From: an uncultured Lachnospiraceae bacterium
Lineage (GTDB): Bacteria; Bacillota; Clostridia; Lachnospirales; Lachnospiraceae
DNA: 5,977 nt
NCBI GenBank assembly: GCA_910576535.1
Contig: CAJTKK010000028.1
Location: 1-5,977, forward strand
Direction of reading: 5' to 3'
The translations under genes and the position numbers were made by a program. Under the pieces are notes generated by a model. That model saw nothing but the letters and a program-made list of their open reading frames with translations. It had not been told where the DNA came from and searched no databases. Below are positions 1 to 5,741 of this stretch, in pieces; within the stretch, counting starts at the first letter, position 1; each line of letters begins with the position of its first letter.

Positions 1-221
1 ATTCCCATATGGAAAAACGGGGTTCCAGATACCTGCGGTATGCCCTTTACAACTCTACAAAATATGTCTGCCAGTGGGATGAATCATTCGCTGCCTATCT
101 TACTAAAAAGCGGGCTGAAGGCAAGCATTACAACGTTGCTCTATCCCATGCCGCAAAGAAACTTGTGCGCCTGATCTACGCAATGGAAAAGTCGGGGCAA
201 TCATACAGTAAAAAAGCCTGA
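1..221 (+). CDS. IS110-family transposase, C-terminal fragment (cut by window edge)
   Basis: This is the last part of a DEDD-type transposase/recombinase of the IS110 family. The reading frame is already open at the first bases (in-frame codons from base 3) and ends at TGA 219-221, so the N-terminal RNase H-like catalytic domain lies outside the window. What is visible matches the conserved end of the C-terminal Tnp_20 domain: a KRGSRYLRYALY stretch, then AAYLTKKRAEGKHYNVA, then SHAAKKLVRLIYAM, which are typical of clostridial members. The ATG at base 9 is an internal methionine, not a start. IS110 elements lack classical terminal inverted repeats and in recent work use a structured bridge RNA to choose their target. 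Nothing here shows whether the full element is intact. Family call is confident; activity is unknown. Confidence 0.9.
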   Translation, partial: SHMEKRGSRYLRYALYNSTKYVCQWDESFAAYLTKKRAEGKHYNVALSHAAKKLVRLIYAMEKSGQSYSKKA

Positions 222-245
222 TTCTTTCCGTAAATATCTCCTTTT

Positions 246-268
246 AGAGTGCCTATAAACGACACTCT
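246..268. repeat. Stem-loop in the 3' flank of the IS110 transposase
   Basis: AGAGTG (246-251) and CACTCT (263-268) are perfect reverse complements separated by 11 nt, starting 25 nt after the transposase stop codon. On the + strand the next bases are GTTTGTC, a poor U-tract; on the minus strand the next bases are AAAAG. It is therefore weak as an intrinsic terminator in either direction. It could be a partial terminator for either flanking gene or part of the structured end of the IS. Purely structural call. Confidence 0.4.
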
Positions 269-354
269 GTTTGTCATGCAGTTTTCAAAGTACAACTATA
301 TCTGAAATTCCATTCGGCAATTCATTCAAAAAATTTCATTTTAGGTCTTGACTT

Positions 355-831
355 TTAATAGTTAGTCTCCAATATATGAACCATCACTTTTTCTTCTGGT
401 AAAGAGGGCAAACAACTCTGCCCAATTTTTTTCAAATCGGCCAATGATTTGTCACGAAAGCACCAATTTATAAAGCATGCTTGTTGCTTACCATTTACTT
501 TAGATTTTCCATAAGCAGTCATTCCCGGAACTATTTCTGTAATGGATCCACTCAATAGGCTTTTCCCTTCCATATATTGGGGATCAATTAATATCTTAAA
601 ATCAAGTTCATAACTAGAATCAGAATTATAAATATCCGACTGCCCATTACTTTGTTCACTATGCGTTCTTAAAGTAAATTTCTTATTTCCCTTTTTTGTT
701 ACCATTTTTGAAGAATTAATAAAATCTGTTAAATATTCTTCACAATCTGCCGGATGTCCTTTTATAAAATTCTTTACAATCGCAGCGGCAGGTAATTCTT
801 TTAATAATATCTCTTTTTTATCAAATCCCAT
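355..831 (-). CDS. Unrecognised 158-residue protein, last gene of the helicase operon
   Basis: I do not recognise the family and assign no function. The start ATG (829-831) is chosen because an AGGGA ribosome binding site (837-841) lies 5 nt upstream and overlaps the helicase TAG stop (840-842); only 8 nt separate the two genes, so translation is probably coupled to the helicase. The protein looks soluble: no signal peptide or membrane segment. It has a lysine-rich N-terminal half, a polar Ser/Asn/Gln/Asp-rich middle (about residues 57-73) and a more hydrophobic second half with IDPQYMEG, ITEIVPGM and FINWCF stretches. Four cysteines occur, but without zinc-finger spacing. It ends in ILETNY-stop only 134 nt from the IS110 transposase end, so C-terminal truncation or loss of a downstream gene by the insertion is possible. 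Tight coupling suggests a partner or accessory factor for the helicase-nuclease (inference). Confidence 0.8.
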   Translation of the reverse strand: MGFDKKEILLKELPAAAIVKNFIKGHPADCEEYLTDFINSSKMVTKKGNKKFTLRTHSEQSNGQSDIYNSDSSYELDFKILIDPQYMEGKSLLSGSITEIVPGMTAYGKSKVNGKQQACFINWCFRDKSLADLKKIGQSCLPSLPEEKVMVHILETNY

Positions 832-839
832 ACATATCC

Positions 840-3536
840 CTACTTAACCTGCTCTGCATGTTCTTTTTTACCAAGACAAAGATAGTTCAGATAACAAGCC
901 GAACATTTTTCTTTGCTGCATTTTTTCTCCAAATGATTCGCTCTGATATTTTTTGCCGCTTCCTTTATTTCAGTTGCAACATCAGCTGTCAGTCCTTCCG
1001 TAACACGGACTCTTTCATTCTCTGCATTATCCAAATTCAAAATTTCCAAATAGTCTGCCTTATATCCAGTAAGCTCCTGATATCCTAACGCATATATACG
1101 AAGTTGTTCTGCATTTACGCACTCCGTCACATCTCTATCCGCTGTTTTAAAATCAACAATGGTTGTTTTAATTTCTCCAGACAATTCCCGTCTTTTCACC
1201 AAGTCAATGCGGCCATTTACTTTGATCCCATCTCCCATATCAAGCTCTATATAAGCCTCTGCCATTTCAATATTTTTGAAATCAGCCTCATTTTTTACAA
1301 AGTAACTGTCTACTGATTTCTTTGCCCCAGCCAGCATATTCTCCGCTAACTTTTCGTTAGCATAAGGCAAATAAAAGGTTTCATCAACAATCGCCGCAAC
1401 TTCTTCTCTTGTAAGGTTTCCACCTTCTAAATACTTTCTATGAATATTTCTCACAATATTATGCATAGCAATTCCATGCCCCATAGAAGCGGCAAGTGGC
1501 TGAACGAACCCATAAAACATAGAAAGTTTAAATCGATAGGCGCAGTCAAAATAATCCTGAAGTATCGAAAAATTGAGGTTAATTGCTGCCTGTTCTTTAT
1601 TCATAGGCGGAAGTTGTAAATCTGTATACTCCATTTGATTATCATAACTAAGCATATAAGGCGACTCTTTAGCTTCTATCAAAAATTGTGAAACCATTTT
1701 ATCTCTGCCATGTGGCGCTCTTGTCAAATACAAATATTTCTTCGCCCTTGTTACCGCAACATAGAACAGTTTCCTTTCCTCCTCTATGCCACCTTTAAAA
1801 CGCTCAGAATTAGTAATCCACGATTTATCGATTACATGCCATATACCTTTTCCACCTACCCCTGCCGCGGGAAAATTATTCTTACTTAACTGTGGTACAA
1901 ATACTGCCGTATATTCCAAACCTTTCGCCTGATGCACAGTCATAATATTAACAGCATCCGGTCTTATGTAGGTATTTGCAAGATATCCTTCCGGATAATA
2001 GTCACTTGCTGTATATTGAAGGAACTTGCAAAAACGCTCTAATTTATTTTTAGGTGATGTTGCAAAATTAATCGTTTCAAAGTCATGAATAACTTGACTG
2101 AATTTTCCCAAATTGTACAGAATCACTTCCGCATGAATATTCCCACTATCTTCCGTAATACATAACCTTCTCAAAAAATTGTGAAATACATCTTGAAGAA
2201 TAAAATCTGCATAAAATTTCTTGGAATTAACATCTATAGTTGCCAAATATCCTATCGCATCCGTTAAATCTTTAAGGTCAAAATAATAGTCTACCTTTTG
2301 CCATAATTCATACAAATCATGCATGCTTATACTTCCCGCAAGGTAGTCAAATATACCCTTTGCTGCTTTACATTCCTCAGTCTCAAATAATGCATTTACC
2401 CCTTCTACAATATAAGGAATATCATATTCATCAAACTTTTTAGAAAAATTATCCCCAAACTTTTTCTTTCTAAGCAGAACAGCCATTTCCGAGTAATTAA
2501 TTCCAACCTCGTGTAAAGCTCTAATTCGCCGTGCAATAAAATCACATTCATCTTCTATCTGCTCAAATTCACGATAAATGGCATCACCCTCCTCATACTT
2601 AAAACCAGCCCCGGATTTCATCTTTTTAGGAAGCCGTTTTGTATTATTGACGATAACTCTATGTGCGATATCGACAATAGCCTCCGAACTCCTATAGTCG
2701 GTATCCAAAACAATATACTTTTCAATTCCATATCTCTCCTTAAATGTAAGAATATTATCAGCATCGCTTCCCCTAAACTGATAAATGGTTTGGTCATCAT
2801 CTCCAACAATACACAGATTACACCCAGAATCTTTTATACATTTTATCAATCGCTCCTGAATCGGATTAGTATCCTGATACTCATCCACGGTTAAATATCT
2901 TACTCTATCAGTAACTATTTTATAAAATTCTTTGTTTTGCTGCATCTGTTCTAACATTTCTCTAAGAATTAAAGAATAATCAAAGTAGTGCTTTTCGTAA
3001 AATAAACTCTTGTATTTTTCGAGTGCTGCTAATGTTTTTGCATCCCATTTAGCATGTTCATCCCAACTTTCATTTAATATACTCATCGTAGATAAAAATA
3101 ATGAGGTTTCAACATACATTTTAAGTTCCAAATCCTTCATACCACAATTAAAATAATTCTTGTCGATAAAAAGCTTTGTTTTGATTTCATCTAACACGGT
3201 AAAATTTTGAAACTTGGGAAGGAATTCTTGCAACATTCTCAAGCAAAAACCATGTATCGTTCCAACATACATGTCTGCAAACCCAATTGTACTTCCGAGT
3301 TCTTCTTTAGCATATTTGTAAATACGACTTTTTAATTCTTCAGCAGCTTTTTCTGTAAAAGTAAATGCAACAATATTTTTAGGCTGAATATCCGGTTTGC
3401 ATTTTAAAATATTAATTATTCTTCTTGTAACTACGCCTGTTTTCCCTGCTCCTGCGCAAGCAATTATTTCAAGGTCTTCATCAATTGTTTTGACTGCCTC
3501 TGCTTGTGCATCTGAAAGCTTGTCTAATAACCCCAT
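840..3536 (-). CDS. UvrD/AdnB-like SF1 helicase fused to C-terminal RecB/Cas4-like PD-(D/E)XK nuclease
   Basis: Predicted ATP-driven 3'-5' DNA translocase/helicase with an attached nuclease, 898 residues, cytoplasmic. Helicase motifs run in order: Q motif LSDAQ (7-11), Walker A ACAGAGKT (26-33), motif Ia AFTFTEKAAEEL (57-68), GTIHGFCLRML (92-102), Walker B VDEYQDTN (217-224), motif III GDDDQTIYQFRGSD (245-258), motif IV DYRS (280-283, Asp where Asn is usual), motif V IMTVHQAKGLEY (531-542), motif VI EERKLFYVAVTRAK (586-599). The nuclease follows at about 655-890: H692 in GIAMH, D778 in GRID, D795 and K797 in VDFKT, Q811 and Y815 in QLRIY. C665 plus C878, C881 and C887 (CxxCx5C) match the [4Fe-4S] cysteines of AddB/Cas4/Dna2-type nucleases. 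The architecture resembles single AdnA/AdnB subunits. No AddA, AddB or second Adn-like subunit is in view. ATG 3536 has a GGAGG site at 3545-3549. It is likely co-transcribed with both neighbours. Role in recombination repair or anti-phage DNA degradation is inference. Confidence 0.95.
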   Translation of the reverse strand: MGLLDKLSDAQAEAVKTIDEDLEIIACAGAGKTGVVTRRIINILKCKPDIQPKNIVAFTFTEKAAEELKSRIYKYAKEELGSTIGFADMYVGTIHGFCLRMLQEFLPKFQNFTVLDEIKTKLFIDKNYFNCGMKDLELKMYVETSLFLSTMSILNESWDEHAKWDAKTLAALEKYKSLFYEKHYFDYSLILREMLEQMQQNKEFYKIVTDRVRYLTVDEYQDTNPIQERLIKCIKDSGCNLCIVGDDDQTIYQFRGSDADNILTFKERYGIEKYIVLDTDYRSSEAIVDIAHRVIVNNTKRLPKKMKSGAGFKYEEGDAIYREFEQIEDECDFIARRIRALHEVGINYSEMAVLLRKKKFGDNFSKKFDEYDIPYIVEGVNALFETEECKAAKGIFDYLAGSISMHDLYELWQKVDYYFDLKDLTDAIGYLATIDVNSKKFYADFILQDVFHNFLRRLCITEDSGNIHAEVILYNLGKFSQVIHDFETINFATSPKNKLERFCKFLQYTASDYYPEGYLANTYIRPDAVNIMTVHQAKGLEYTAVFVPQLSKNNFPAAGVGGKGIWHVIDKSWITNSERFKGGIEEERKLFYVAVTRAKKYLYLTRAPHGRDKMVSQFLIEAKESPYMLSYDNQMEYTDLQLPPMNKEQAAINLNFSILQDYFDCAYRFKLSMFYGFVQPLAASMGHGIAMHNIVRNIHRKYLEGGNLTREEVAAIVDETFYLPYANEKLAENMLAGAKKSVDSYFVKNEADFKNIEMAEAYIELDMGDGIKVNGRIDLVKRRELSGEIKTTIVDFKTADRDVTECVNAEQLRIYALGYQELTGYKADYLEILNLDNAENERVRVTEGLTADVATEIKEAAKNIRANHLEKKCSKEKCSACYLNYLCLGKKEHAEQVK

Positions 3537-3614
3537 CTTATTCCCCTCCGTTTTCCAAAATATTTCTCATTTATCATATAATCTTCTATAACAGATTTTT
3601 TCTTGCATTCCATT

Positions 3615-3803
3615 TTACTCTTTTTTCTGTCCGCTTTTTCGTACTTTACGCGGATCTTCTGGTTTTTTTGCATCATTAGGAATAAACCAACGGTTACCTA
3701 CAAGCTCAGCTCCTTTTATACGCCCTTCTTTACACAAAACCGCAACTCTCCTCTGTGATATTTTCCATTCTTCTGCCTTGACGGATGATGGCACATAGTT
3801 CAT
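3615..3803 (-). CDS. Small excisionase/MerR-like winged helix-turn-helix DNA-binding protein
   Basis: A 62-residue basic protein at the head of the helicase operon. Residues 7-15 (SVKAEEWKI) and 16-29 (SQRRVAVLCKEGRI) form the helix-turn-helix, and GAELVGNRWFIP (31-42) is the wing, the pattern of the HTH_17/excisionase-MerR superfamily. It is followed by a conserved-looking DAKKPEDPRK segment and a lysine/arginine-rich tail. Such stand-alone domains often sit upstream of restriction, Fic or defence genes in clostridia (general knowledge). The start ATG (3801-3803) has a strong GGAGG at 3811-3815 with 7-nt spacing. It ends 78 nt before the helicase start. It most likely acts as an autoregulator of this operon; the alternative, a recombination directionality factor for the integrase at 4564-5535, is less likely because it sits far downstream of that gene. 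Confidence 0.8.
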   Translation of the reverse strand: MNYVPSSVKAEEWKISQRRVAVLCKEGRIKGAELVGNRWFIPNDAKKPEDPRKVRKSGQKKE

Positions 3804-3839
3804 TTTTGTTCCTCCGTATACTCAACAAAATCCATTTAT

Positions 3840-3868
3840 ATTATATTCTCTATGGCGAATATTTTCAA
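3840..3868 (-). promoter_or_regulatory. Sigma-A-type promoter of the HTH-helicase operon
   Basis: Read on the minus strand, TTGAAA (3863-3868) is followed after exactly 17 nt by a perfect TATAAT (3840-3845). Transcription would start near 3833, giving a leader of about 30 nt to the HTH gene with its GGAGG site at 3811-3815. No comparable promoter was seen in the 78-nt gap before the helicase gene, so all three genes are probably one transcript. Two direct copies of AATATTTT (3858-3865 and 3870-3877 on the + strand, 12 bp apart) overlap and flank the -35 box and could be an operator for the HTH protein. Confidence 0.75.
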
Positions 3869-3879
3869 TAATATTTTAT

Positions 3880-4240
3880 GCAAAACCGATTATCTCTCTT
3901 TAAAATTTATTAACTAATTTTATTTGCAATGGTAGGAGAACCGCCTCTATGCAAGCAAAGTTTAAGCTTTTGCAGATGCGCATATACGCATTCAGCCTCA
4001 TGTCATGACATAGGCAGTGCTTGCTATAATTCTGTTCCAACCAAAATTGCATCTGTATGCCTTTTAAGGAAATTCCTAAATTTCCACAAATATACTTTGA
4101 AAATGATAGCGTAGAAATACCAATAAATATTTTCATCACTTGCCTATTCCGCATACGCTATATTGCGATTGAAAAACAGTTTCTCAGATAGACATATACT
4201 ATATTTTCCGTAAAGCAAAGGGGAGCTTTATGCCCCCTGC
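3880..4240. other. Gene-free intergenic stretch rich in inverted repeats
   Basis: No reading frame here has a convincing ribosome binding site or family resemblance; an 84-codon minus-strand frame (4154-3900) is probably fortuitous. What the stretch does hold is structure. GCAAGCA 3951-3957 pairs with TGCTTGC 4018-4024. Inside that pair are ATGCG/CGCAT (3976-3980 with 3987-3991) and a palindrome ATGTCATGACAT (4000-4011), flanked by GCCT (3995-3998) and AGGC (4012-4015). Further right, ATAGCGTA (4106-4113) is the reverse complement of TACGCTAT (4154-4161), though an 8-bp match at that distance is expected by chance. It may be a decayed insertion or a dispersed intergenic repeat. Confidence 0.4.
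3951..4024. repeat. 74-bp imperfect, multi-stem inverted-repeat structure
   Basis: The outer arms GCAAGCA and TGCTTGC are perfect complements. Between them are three internal stems: AAAG/CTTT (3957-3960 with 3967-3970), ATGCG/CGCAT with a 6-nt loop, and a 10-bp near-palindrome GCCT-c-ATGTCA/TGACAT-AGGC with one bulged base. The first stem shares one base with the outer arm. The overall plan looks cloverleaf-like, but there is no T-loop (TTCRA) consensus and the third arm has no loop, so it is not a tRNA. Each piece alone could be chance in AT-rich DNA; the nesting is what stands out. Confidence 0.4.
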
Positions 4241-4242
4241 TT
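4213..4242 (-). terminator. GC-rich hairpin after the TnpV remnant, possible weak terminator
   Basis: AAGCA (4213-4217) pairs with TGCTT (4238-4242), and GGGG (4220-4223) with CCCC (4233-4236), separated by a small internal loop and closed by a 9-nt loop. This is the most GC-rich short element in an otherwise AT-rich gap. On the minus strand it lies at the end of the decayed tnpV-like frames and is followed only by TACGG, so it lacks a proper U-tract. Terminator is the likeliest reading, but not secure. Confidence 0.3.
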
Positions 4243-4462
4243 ATAATTTATATACAATATCTTTTCTTATGGTCTATACCATTAGTAAATCTTCCTTTAA
4301 TTTGCCCGAACAAAACATATCTTAGTAGATTCCACGCTTGCAATATTCTAGATAAAATTCATGAATTAATCCATACTTTTTAACTTTCTTTGCAGATTCG
4401 GCAGTAGGTTGAAAACTATATAGCCACCACATTTTTCATAAAACAGTTTCCTTTTCCATCAT
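4241..4462 (-). pseudogene. Degraded TnpV-like transposon protein remnant
   Basis: A strong AAAGGAG site (4464-4470) precedes two ATGs (4460-4462, 4457-4459), but the frame reads MMEKETVL and stops at TGA. The same frame then continues KMWWLYSFQPTAESAKK and, after VKKYGLIHEFYLEYCKRGIY and a TAA at 4322-4324, DMFCSGKLKEDLLMV to a TAG at 4274-4276. Shifting frame at that point gives IDHKKRYCI. The order KYG, YLEYCKRGIY, SGKL, then an ID-x-R block resembles the core of TnpV (KYG, YLKEHRP-LY, SGKL, EID-A-R), a small protein found in clostridial transposons. At least two in-frame stops and one frameshift mean it is dead. The resemblance is from memory of the family pattern, so it is a moderate call. 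Confidence 0.45.
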
Positions 4463-4479
4463 TCTCCTTTCCATTTCGT

Positions 4480-4535
4480 ACAAGCCTCTGCTATAATAAA
4501 TTTGCAGGATTTTCATAGAGAGGCTTGTCTTTTTT
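4480..4535 (+). terminator. 10-bp inverted repeat followed by a T-run (plus-strand terminator-like)
   Basis: ACAAGCCTCT (4480-4489) is perfectly complementary to AGAGGCTTGT (4519-4528), with a 29-nt loop; a run of six T follows at 4530-4535 on the + strand. On the minus strand, the direction of the integrase, the A-run comes first and there is no U-tract, so it would not act as an intrinsic terminator for the integrase. The long loop is unusual for a terminator, and no + strand gene that would need one is visible. The alternative is a recombinase-binding or attachment-region repeat beyond the end of int, or a leader hairpin for the TnpV remnant. Confidence 0.4.
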
Positions 4536-4543
4536 ATGTCACG

Positions 4544-4569
4544 GATTAAATTGTTCCACCAATTTAATC
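4544..4569. repeat. 10-bp perfect inverted repeat overlapping the integrase stop codon
   Basis: GATTAAATTG (4544-4553) and CAATTTAATC (4560-4569) are perfect complements around a 6-nt loop; the right arm contains the integrase TAA stop (4564-4566). In the integrase transcript this is an AT-rich hairpin at the very end of the message, followed by CGTGAC and an A-run, so it is not a canonical terminator. Its position just past int fits a recombination core/attachment region or an mRNA-stabilising hairpin. Confidence 0.5.
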
Positions 4570-5622
4570 TGCATCTGAAATGTCCCTGTTTCCGGCAAGG
4601 GCATTTTCATTAGATGCTTCATTCCGCTTCCGGTTCAGCATATCCGCAACCTTCTTCTGCTCGTTGGGATATAAATGCCCGTATGTATTCAACGTGATTT
4701 TGATATCCTTATGTCCCATGCGTTCCTTGATGATCATAGGCGCTACTCCCTGATGCGCGAGATACGCACATGCCGAATGTCTTAAATCATGCACCCTGAT
4801 CCTTTTTACTCCCGATTTTTGAATGTGCCTTACCATTTTATGCTGCACTGCTTCGCATACAATGGGGAAAAGCCTTTCACTGTCTGGAAATTCATACAGC
4901 TTATCACAATACGCCTTGATTTCCTGCGTCAAAAATTCGGGAATATCTATTGTCCTGACTGACTGTTCCGTCTTAGGCGTTGTGATGACATCTTTTCCCC
5001 TTGTACGGTAATAAGTTTTTGAAATGGATATTTTGTTCTCCTGAAAATTTACATCACTTTTTAATAACGCAAGTAATTCTCCAATACGCATCCCTGTCCA
5101 GAATAATATTTCAAACAGCACATAATATCTGCTTCCCACTTCAATCGTATTAATGAATTGCTGGTACTCCTCATAAGTCCAGAAATCCATTTTATCCGCA
5201 TCTGACTTCCCCATTTTCTTTACTTTCTTACAGGGATTGTTTGTCAGATTATAAATGTTAGAAGCATGGGTAAACAGCGCCGTCATCTGATTCTGAAGCA
5301 TCCGCAGGTATATCTGCGAATATCCTGCCTCCCGCATTTTGTTCTGCCACTGGATAATGTCTGCCGGTGTAATTTCATTCATAGACTTTTGTTCAAAATA
5401 CGGAAGAATATGCCGTTCAATCATATATCTCTTATTTTTGATTGACCGTTCCTTCAATTCACCCTGCTTATCCCTGAAATAAGTCTCAACAAAAGCCCCA
5501 ACCTTCATATTCATGTCTGCTTCTGTTGTGTGCATAAATTGTTCCTCATACTCTTTAGCTTCCCTTTTTGTTTTGAAACCTCTTTTGTACTTTTGTTTCT
5601 GTTTGCCCGTCCAATCGTTGTG
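4564..5622 (-). pseudogene. Tyrosine recombinase/integrase (Tn916/phage type), 5' end removed by IS21 insertion
   Basis: Site-specific DNA recombinase of an integrative element or prophage. The catalytic set is complete, numbering from the ATG at 5535: R150 (TGMRIGE), K173, H249 and R252 (HDLRH), H275 (MGHKD) and nucleophile Y285 (NTYGHLY). The SAM-like core-binding domain spans about 10-105. The frame stays open upstream of 5535 to 5622 and encodes the end of an AP2-like arm-binding domain, read as DWTGKQKQKYKRGF then KTKREAKEYEEQF, so homologous protein starts well before the first ATG. There is no start codon in that extension; it is cut at 5623-5625 by a TGA contributed by the adjoining IS21 end. 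Relatives are usually about 380-405 residues. A shorter 323-residue product from ATG 5535 is possible, since GAGGA (5543-5547) sits 7 nt upstream, but it would lack arm-site binding. Family call is firm; pseudogene status is inferred. Confidence 0.85.
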
Positions 5623-5625
5623 TCA

Positions 5626-5669
5626 GCGCCAATGATAAAATGTAAGAAAACGCCGAAGAAAAAATGTAG
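5626..5669 (+). repeat. Two tandem-spaced direct repeats at the IS21 left end
   Basis: GCGCC (5626-5630) and ACGCC (5650-5654) each sit 11 bp ahead of an identical AAAATGTA (5637-5644 and 5661-5668). The two 20-bp units align without gaps at a 24-bp offset and agree at about 14 of 20 positions. A 24-bp period would place both on similar faces of the helix, as expected for cooperative binding of IstA. Confidence 0.6.
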
Positions 5670-5699
5670 ATTTATGGCGGAGGGGAGGAAAAGAAGACA

Positions 5700-5736
5700 G
5701 ACTCCTGATAGGACAAAAATGTCTGGGAAGGGAGTC
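5700..5736 (+). promoter_or_regulatory. istA leader hairpin masking the ribosome binding site
   Basis: GACTCC (5700-5705) pairs perfectly with GGAGTC (5731-5736), which contains the GGAG core of the istA ribosome binding site AGGGAG (5729-5734). An inner stem GGACA/TGTCT (5711-5715 with 5720-5724, one G-U pair, AAAA loop) stacks inside. A competing stem CAGAC/GTCTG (5698-5702 with 5721-5725) would use the left arm and free the site. This would limit transposase translation. It is a structural inference. Confidence 0.45.
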
Positions 5737-5741
5737 GGAAA

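Larger units (their letters stand above)
1..300 (+). mobile_element. IS110-family insertion sequence, right-hand portion
   Basis: The transposase C-terminus (to 221) together with its 3' flank marks the right side of an IS110-type element. The outer boundary cannot be fixed because these elements have no terminal inverted repeats and their target core is short; about 300 is a guess. The flank holds a 6-bp inverted repeat, AGAGTG 246-251 with CACTCT 263-268, around an 11-nt loop, and no coding sequence. The minus-strand operon ends at 355, just beyond, so the insertion lies directly downstream of it. Confidence 0.6.

Noticed and set aside
348..383. Plus-strand promoter-like TTGACT followed by AATATA
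   Set aside because: The -10 match is poor and it points into the antisense of the 158-residue gene with no gene to drive.
858..1316. Plus-strand frames of 70-76 codons inside the helicase gene
   Set aside because: Antisense shadows of a gene with full domain support; AT-rich, Phe/Ile-rich composition and no ribosome binding sites.
3951..4024. tRNA gene
   Set aside because: The stem sizes are tRNA-like, but there is no TTCRA T-loop, the anticodon-like loop has 6 nt, and the third arm is a palindrome without a loop.
3900..4154. 84-codon minus-strand open frame
   Set aside because: No ribosome binding site before its ATG, no recognisable motif, and it runs through the inverted-repeat structure; most likely fortuitous.
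4106..4161. 8-bp inverted repeat ATAGCGTA/TACGCTAT
   Set aside because: With a 40-nt gap, several such matches are expected by chance in a window of this size, and nothing nearby supports a function.
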